Shown: positions 60,663 through 64,000 of the stretch, in pieces | Numbering within the stretch: the stretch's first letter is position 1 | Layout: every line of letters starts with the position of its first letter | From: UBA8106 sp964569695 | GTDB taxonomy: Bacteria; Acidobacteriota; Vicinamibacteria; Vicinamibacterales; UBA823 | Assembly: GCA_964569695.1 (NCBI GenBank) | Contig: CAZMUA010000005.1 | Coordinates: forward strand, 62,001-126,000 | Direction of reading: 5' to 3' | DNA: 64,000 bases | Position numbers and translations under genes: made by a program | Notes under the pieces: generated by a model | The model's database searches: none | Seen by the model: only the letters and a program-made list of their open reading frames with translations | Told to the model about the DNA's origin: nothing

Positions 60663-62957
60663 TCAGCGCAGTTGCGCGTCAATCTCATCAAAATAGTCTT
60701 TACTAACAAGGACTTCACGTGCTTTACCGCCACCGCCGGAAGACACAAGACCCTCGGACTCCATCATGTCGACCAGGCGTGCAGCACGGCTGAAGCCGAT
60801 ACGGAGTCGGCGCTGAAGGAATGAGATTGAAGCCTGCCCATTTGTAACGATGATTCGTGAGGCTTCGTCGTACAGAGTGTCTCGTTCAAACTCGATTGCC
60901 TCAGCCTTTTTTTCCTCTTCGGTGATTGTTTTATCGTAGACAGGTTGGGCTTGTTTTCGAAGAAAGCTAGCTAGTCGCGACGATTCCTGTTCTGAAATGT
61001 ATGGCCCGTGTAGCCGGATAACGCGAGAAGATGTTGGTGGCATGAACAGCATGTCTCCCATGCCGAGGAGTTGTTCGGCGCCATTTCCATCCAAAATTGT
61101 TCTCGAGTCAATCTTGGACGAAACCTGAAAAGAAATTCTGGCTGGCAGGTTGGCTTTAATTAGTCCGGTGATGACGTCGACCGACGGTCTCTGCGTTGCC
61201 AAAATTAAATGGATGCCTACGGCTCTGGCCATTTGTGCGAGCCGGGCAATCGACTCTTCAACTTCGTTGCTCGCGACCATCATCAAGTCGGCAAGCTCAT
61301 CAATGATAACGACAATATAAGGCAAAGTTTCGGGAGCTTCCTCTTTTGATTCTTCTGCAAGATTATTTGCGTTTCGATTGTACTGATCGATATTTCGAAC
61401 ACCGTTTGCTGCCAATAGTTTGTAGCGTTCCTCCATTTCACGAACGGCCCAGCGGAGGGCATTAGATGCTAGTTTGGGGTCAACAACCACTGGGGTGAGA
61501 AGATGGGGCACGTCTTGATACATTCCTAATTCAAGACGCTTTGGATCGATCATAATAAAACGCACCTCTTTAGGTGTCGCCCGATACAGAATGCTCGTAA
61601 TCATTGCGTTAACGGATACTGATTTACCTGCGCCTGTTGCTCCAGCTATCAACAAGTGCGGCATTGTTGCCAGGTCTGTGACAAATGGTTCACCGTGAAT
61701 CGTCTTTCCAAGTGCCATGGTTAGCTTCGAAGTGGAACGTTTATAGGTGTCGGATTCCAGTAATTCACGTAGAGAGATTTGTTCACGTGTTTGGTTCGGA
61801 ATTTGAATGCCGACTGTTGATTTACCAGGTATCCGATCTATGAGCACTGAATTCGCCTGCATGGCAAGACACAGGTCTTCGGTTAATCCGGTCACCTTTG
61901 AATATTTGACACCAGCCTCTGGTTTAAACTCATAAGTCGTGACAACTGGTCCAGGATGAATTTGGTCCACCGAGCCTTCAACATTAAACTCTTTGCACTT
62001 GTCTGCTAGTAAACGAGCGCCTTCCATTAATTCTCGATCGTCAACCTTTCGGACTATTCTCGCTGAGTCGAGCAAACTCAACGTTGGTAAAACGTACGCA
62101 CCATTTCGTCGTTCTGCGGGCGCTCTTGACGATGCTTCTGAAAGTGGCAGCGGTTCTGACGAAGCCGGCTGTTTTGGTTTCTTGATTGAAGGCCTTCCGT
62201 TCAGTGAAGGAGCCTGAGAGGGATCGACGGACTCTTCGTCCTCGGCTTCTGATTCTTGCTCCAATCTAGGGGTTGGCTCTATGGATATTCTCGGTAAAGG
62301 TTTCGACTCCGGGCGTTTTTCTAATTGATTTGCCTTGCGGAGTCTTTGACGGTATTTTTCGTATGTTTGCCTAGCGTAATTCGACAAAATACTTATCAAG
62401 CGAATTAACGTACCCCAACCGCTGGCAGCGCTTCTGCCAATGGAAGCTTGGGTTGAGAGAATGATTGATAAAAAGCACAAAGTCAGGATGAAAATAATCG
62501 AGCCGAGGCGATTGAGGATGTTAGCGAGATTTGCTGCGAGCCAACTTCCCACTAGGCCGCCAGCTGAGTCAGCTGAAATTACGATTTCCCCAGCATCAAA
62601 ATCAAAAGCGATACTCAGAAAAGAAGCTAGGGCTATAAGGAGAGTTATGGTTCCGACATATTTTGTATAAATCGCGTCAACCTGCAGACACCAAAAATAC
62701 TGCCAGCCTAGAACAGACAACAAACCTGGAATCAAGTAAGCAGCGAAACCGAAGGACTGAAATGATAGATAAGAAAGAAAAGCTCCAAGTGGGCCAATGT
62801 AGTTTGCAGGACTATTGTCAGTTCCGTTGTTAATAAAAACCCAGACAGGGTCCGCTGGTGAGTGTGTTGCCAGGGAGATAAACCATAGCAAACCGAGGGC
62901 AAACAGCCCTACACCGACGAACTCGCTAATCCGTTCCGACTTTTGAGATCCAGCCAT
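60663..62957 (-). CDS. ftsK: FtsK/SpoIIIE DNA translocase
   Basis: A 764-residue septal DNA pump. Four membrane helices in residues 12-170 anchor it; a charged linker (about 195-290) follows; the alpha/beta motor begins near 320 with GPVVTTYEFKPEAGVKYSKV and has Walker A GATGAGKSV and Walker B VVIIDELADLMM, and ATQRPSVDVITGLIKANLP. The C-terminal gamma domain (about 690-764; SFLQRRLRIGFSRAARLVDMMESEGLV) is the winged helix that reads KOPS-like DNA polarity sequences. It positions the chromosome terminus and activates dimer resolution. Confidence 0.95.
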   Translation of the reverse strand: MAGSQKSERISEFVGVGLFALGLLWFISLATHSPADPVWVFINNGTDNSPANYIGPLGAFLSYLSFQSFGFAAYLIPGLLSVLGWQYFWCLQVDAIYTKYVGTITLLIALASFLSIAFDFDAGEIVISADSAGGLVGSWLAANLANILNRLGSIIFILTLCFLSIILSTQASIGRSAASGWGTLIRLISILSNYARQTYEKYRQRLRKANQLEKRPESKPLPRISIEPTPRLEQESEAEDEESVDPSQAPSLNGRPSIKKPKQPASSEPLPLSEASSRAPAERRNGAYVLPTLSLLDSARIVRKVDDRELMEGARLLADKCKEFNVEGSVDQIHPGPVVTTYEFKPEAGVKYSKVTGLTEDLCLAMQANSVLIDRIPGKSTVGIQIPNQTREQISLRELLESDTYKRSTSKLTMALGKTIHGEPFVTDLATMPHLLIAGATGAGKSVSVNAMITSILYRATPKEVRFIMIDPKRLELGMYQDVPHLLTPVVVDPKLASNALRWAVREMEERYKLLAANGVRNIDQYNRNANNLAEESKEEAPETLPYIVVIIDELADLMMVASNEVEESIARLAQMARAVGIHLILATQRPSVDVITGLIKANLPARISFQVSSKIDSRTILDGNGAEQLLGMGDMLFMPPTSSRVIRLHGPYISEQESSRLASFLRKQAQPVYDKTITEEEKKAEAIEFERDTLYDEASRIIVTNGQASISFLQRRLRIGFSRAARLVDMMESEGLVSSGGGGKAREVLVSKDYFDEIDAQLR

Positions 62958-63263
62958 CTGATTCCTTGCCTGTATTAATTCCCACGTTTGGACAACATTT
63001 CAGGTCAGTGCACGTAAATTCACAGCTACTATCGTGTTTATCGGCACGGGCATTATTTTCTATACATTAAGGTAAATCCTTTAAAAGGAAGAATTTACTA
63101 TGATGTATATCTATTCGACTTCCTGAAATTAGAACTCAATGAAAACAGTTACCGTTCCGGTTAATGCATTTTTCAGGCTTCTGGGGTGGCCTGACGGAGG
63201 GATATCAAAAGAGCCAATAAAACGGACAGTTATTGAGCCTTTCTTTGTCGAATATAACACACC
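62958..63263. other. 306-base gap between rsmA and ftsK, no gene supported
   Basis: The stretch after rsmA and before ftsK (both minus) is AT-richer than its surroundings. A 42-codon ORF on the plus strand from ATG 63139 has no ribosome site and overlaps the rsmA stop. CAATAA/TTATTG near 63210-63231 can form a short hairpin. I see no RNA gene, repeat family or clear promoter. Confidence 0.4.
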
Positions 63264-64000
63264 TTAGGATGCGCTGGAAGTTACTACCTTGGTAAGCTCT
63301 TTATATTCAGAAAGTTCTAGGGTTTCAGGTCTTCGACTGGGATCTATCTTGGAAGATTCTATTGCTTTGATCGGGTCGACTCCAACAGTCTCGGCGTAAG
63401 GCTTCAGCGCATTGAGAAGAGTTTTTCGACGTCTCTGAAAAACAGTCCGAACAAGCCGTTCGAATACGAGATATTGAGATGGTGAAATTCTTGACTTTCG
63501 AAATCTGAGTTGCACGACAGCTGAATAAACTCTTGGCGTAGGTCGAAATGCTCCTGGCGGAAGGGTCATTATTCGACGGGCGTCAGCATGGACGCTAGTC
63601 ATAATTGCAACAGGTCCGTAATTCCTGTCTCCTACTGTTGCAACTACACGATCAGCCACCTCTCGTTGGAGCATTAAGGTTGCGTCATTAAACAGATCGT
63701 CGGAGGCTTGCAACTTCAACAGACGAAAAAGTATCTGACTGGAAATATTGTAAGGAAGATTGCCAACAACCCGAATTCGCGATTGCTGTCGATAAGGTTT
63801 AATAGTCCCTGGTAAATCAATCAATAAGAAGTTATCGGATATCAGTGTCACTGCCGCGGGGAGTTTTTTAGCCAAGCGAGCAGTTAACTCGCGGTCGATT
63901 TCGATGGCTATCAGACGAGAAACAGTTGGTGCGAGTGCGAGAGTTAACGCGCCTCGACCAGCGCCAATTTCCACAATCAAGTCCGACGGTTGAGGTTGGA
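63264..64000 (-). CDS. rsmA: 16S rRNA dimethyladenosine transferase, 5' end outside window
   Basis: Dimethylates A1518 and A1519 of 16S rRNA (KsgA). About 245 residues are visible; the frame is open to the window end, and the missing first 25-30 residues would hold the GQNFL-type N-terminus. Visible: SAM motif VEIGAGRGALTLALA, acidic IEIDREL, the NLPY catalytic motif VVGNLPYNISS, LMLQREVADRV and the C-terminal helical domain with PPGAFRPTPRVYSAVVQL and FQRRRKTLLNAL. Full KsgA by every motif that can be seen. Confidence 0.93.
   Translation of the reverse strand, partial: QPQPSDLIVEIGAGRGALTLALAPTVSRLIAIEIDRELTARLAKKLPAAVTLISDNFLLIDLPGTIKPYRQQSRIRVVGNLPYNISSQILFRLLKLQASDDLFNDATLMLQREVADRVVATVGDRNYGPVAIMTSVHADARRIMTLPPGAFRPTPRVYSAVVQLRFRKSRISPSQYLVFERLVRTVFQRRRKTLLNALKPYAETVGVDPIKAIESSKIDPSRRPETLELSEYKELTKVVTSSAS

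Noticed and set aside
63139..63267. 42-codon plus-strand ORF between ftsK and rsmA
   Set aside because: No ribosome site, overlaps the rsmA stop, no recognisable features.
1..64000. CRISPR arrays, insertion sequences, phage genes, replication origin
   Set aside because: No spaced direct repeats, transposase or integrase ORFs, terminal inverted repeats or DnaA-box cluster were seen on either strand.

Overview
The window reads as a chromosomal stretch of a Gram-negative heterotroph with roughly balanced base composition. Outer-membrane markers (a BamD-like lipoprotein, a DUF5916 barrel-like protein), repeated Tat-type RREF signals, secreted S9 peptidase and sulfatase, a SpmA-SpmB fusion, an S55-type protein and an archaeal-type aspartate-semialdehyde dehydrogenase together suggest Acidobacteriota, perhaps the Vicinamibacteria side. 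That placement is inference; there is no rRNA here to settle it. I see no insertion sequence, phage gene, CRISPR array or other sign of recent transfer.

Layout. 1-951: 3' part of a PhoD-like phosphatase gene. 993-7449: aspartate-family operon (hom, thrC, a LOR/SDH-type gene, lysC, asd) preceded by a leader that encodes a Thr/Ile-rich peptide and ends in an intrinsic terminator 30 bases before hom. 7496-8380 (minus): DMT transporter. 8478-19585: a long same-strand catabolic block with an AgaS-like SIS protein, two PfkB-family kinases, a Tat-exported glycosylasparaginase, a Gfo/Idh oxidoreductase, an aminotransferase with a Tat-like signal, then a PuuA/PuuD/SDR/aldehyde dehydrogenase set resembling gamma-glutamylated amine catabolism. 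19762-29086: envelope or secreted proteins (DUF5916, Yip1, Tat aminotransferase, S9 peptidase, sulfatase, DUF218) plus a DEDDh exonuclease. 29130-32313 (minus): bactofilin, tRNA-Gly(CCC), phosphohexomutase, sugar-1-phosphate nucleotidyltransferase. 32398-32964: pgsA. 33014-46296 (minus): a tightly packed run aroC-def-fmt-rsmB-PASTA-rpe-ybgC-epimerase-bamD, with spmAB, a beta-propeller gene and an S55-type gene upstream. 46365-58942 (plus): aromatic supra-operon with leader peptide, aroDE fusion, trpEGDCFBA, chorismate mutase, DAHP synthase, an eroded tyrA-like gene, a JAMM peptidase, pepA and a small membrane protein. 59056-62957 (minus): cell-wall amidase and ftsK. 63264-64000 (minus): rsmA, cut by the window edge.

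The most notable signal is regulatory. Both amino-acid operons start with a short ORF rich in codons for the operon's own products: seven Thr and three Ile in 18 codons before hom, and the run T-W-W-R-F-F-Y-F before aroDE-trp. Each is followed by a competing antiterminator pairing and an intrinsic terminator just ahead of the first gene. This is the architecture of ribosome-mediated transcription attenuation. The aromatic leader could sense Trp, Phe and Tyr together over an operon that makes chorismate and its branches.
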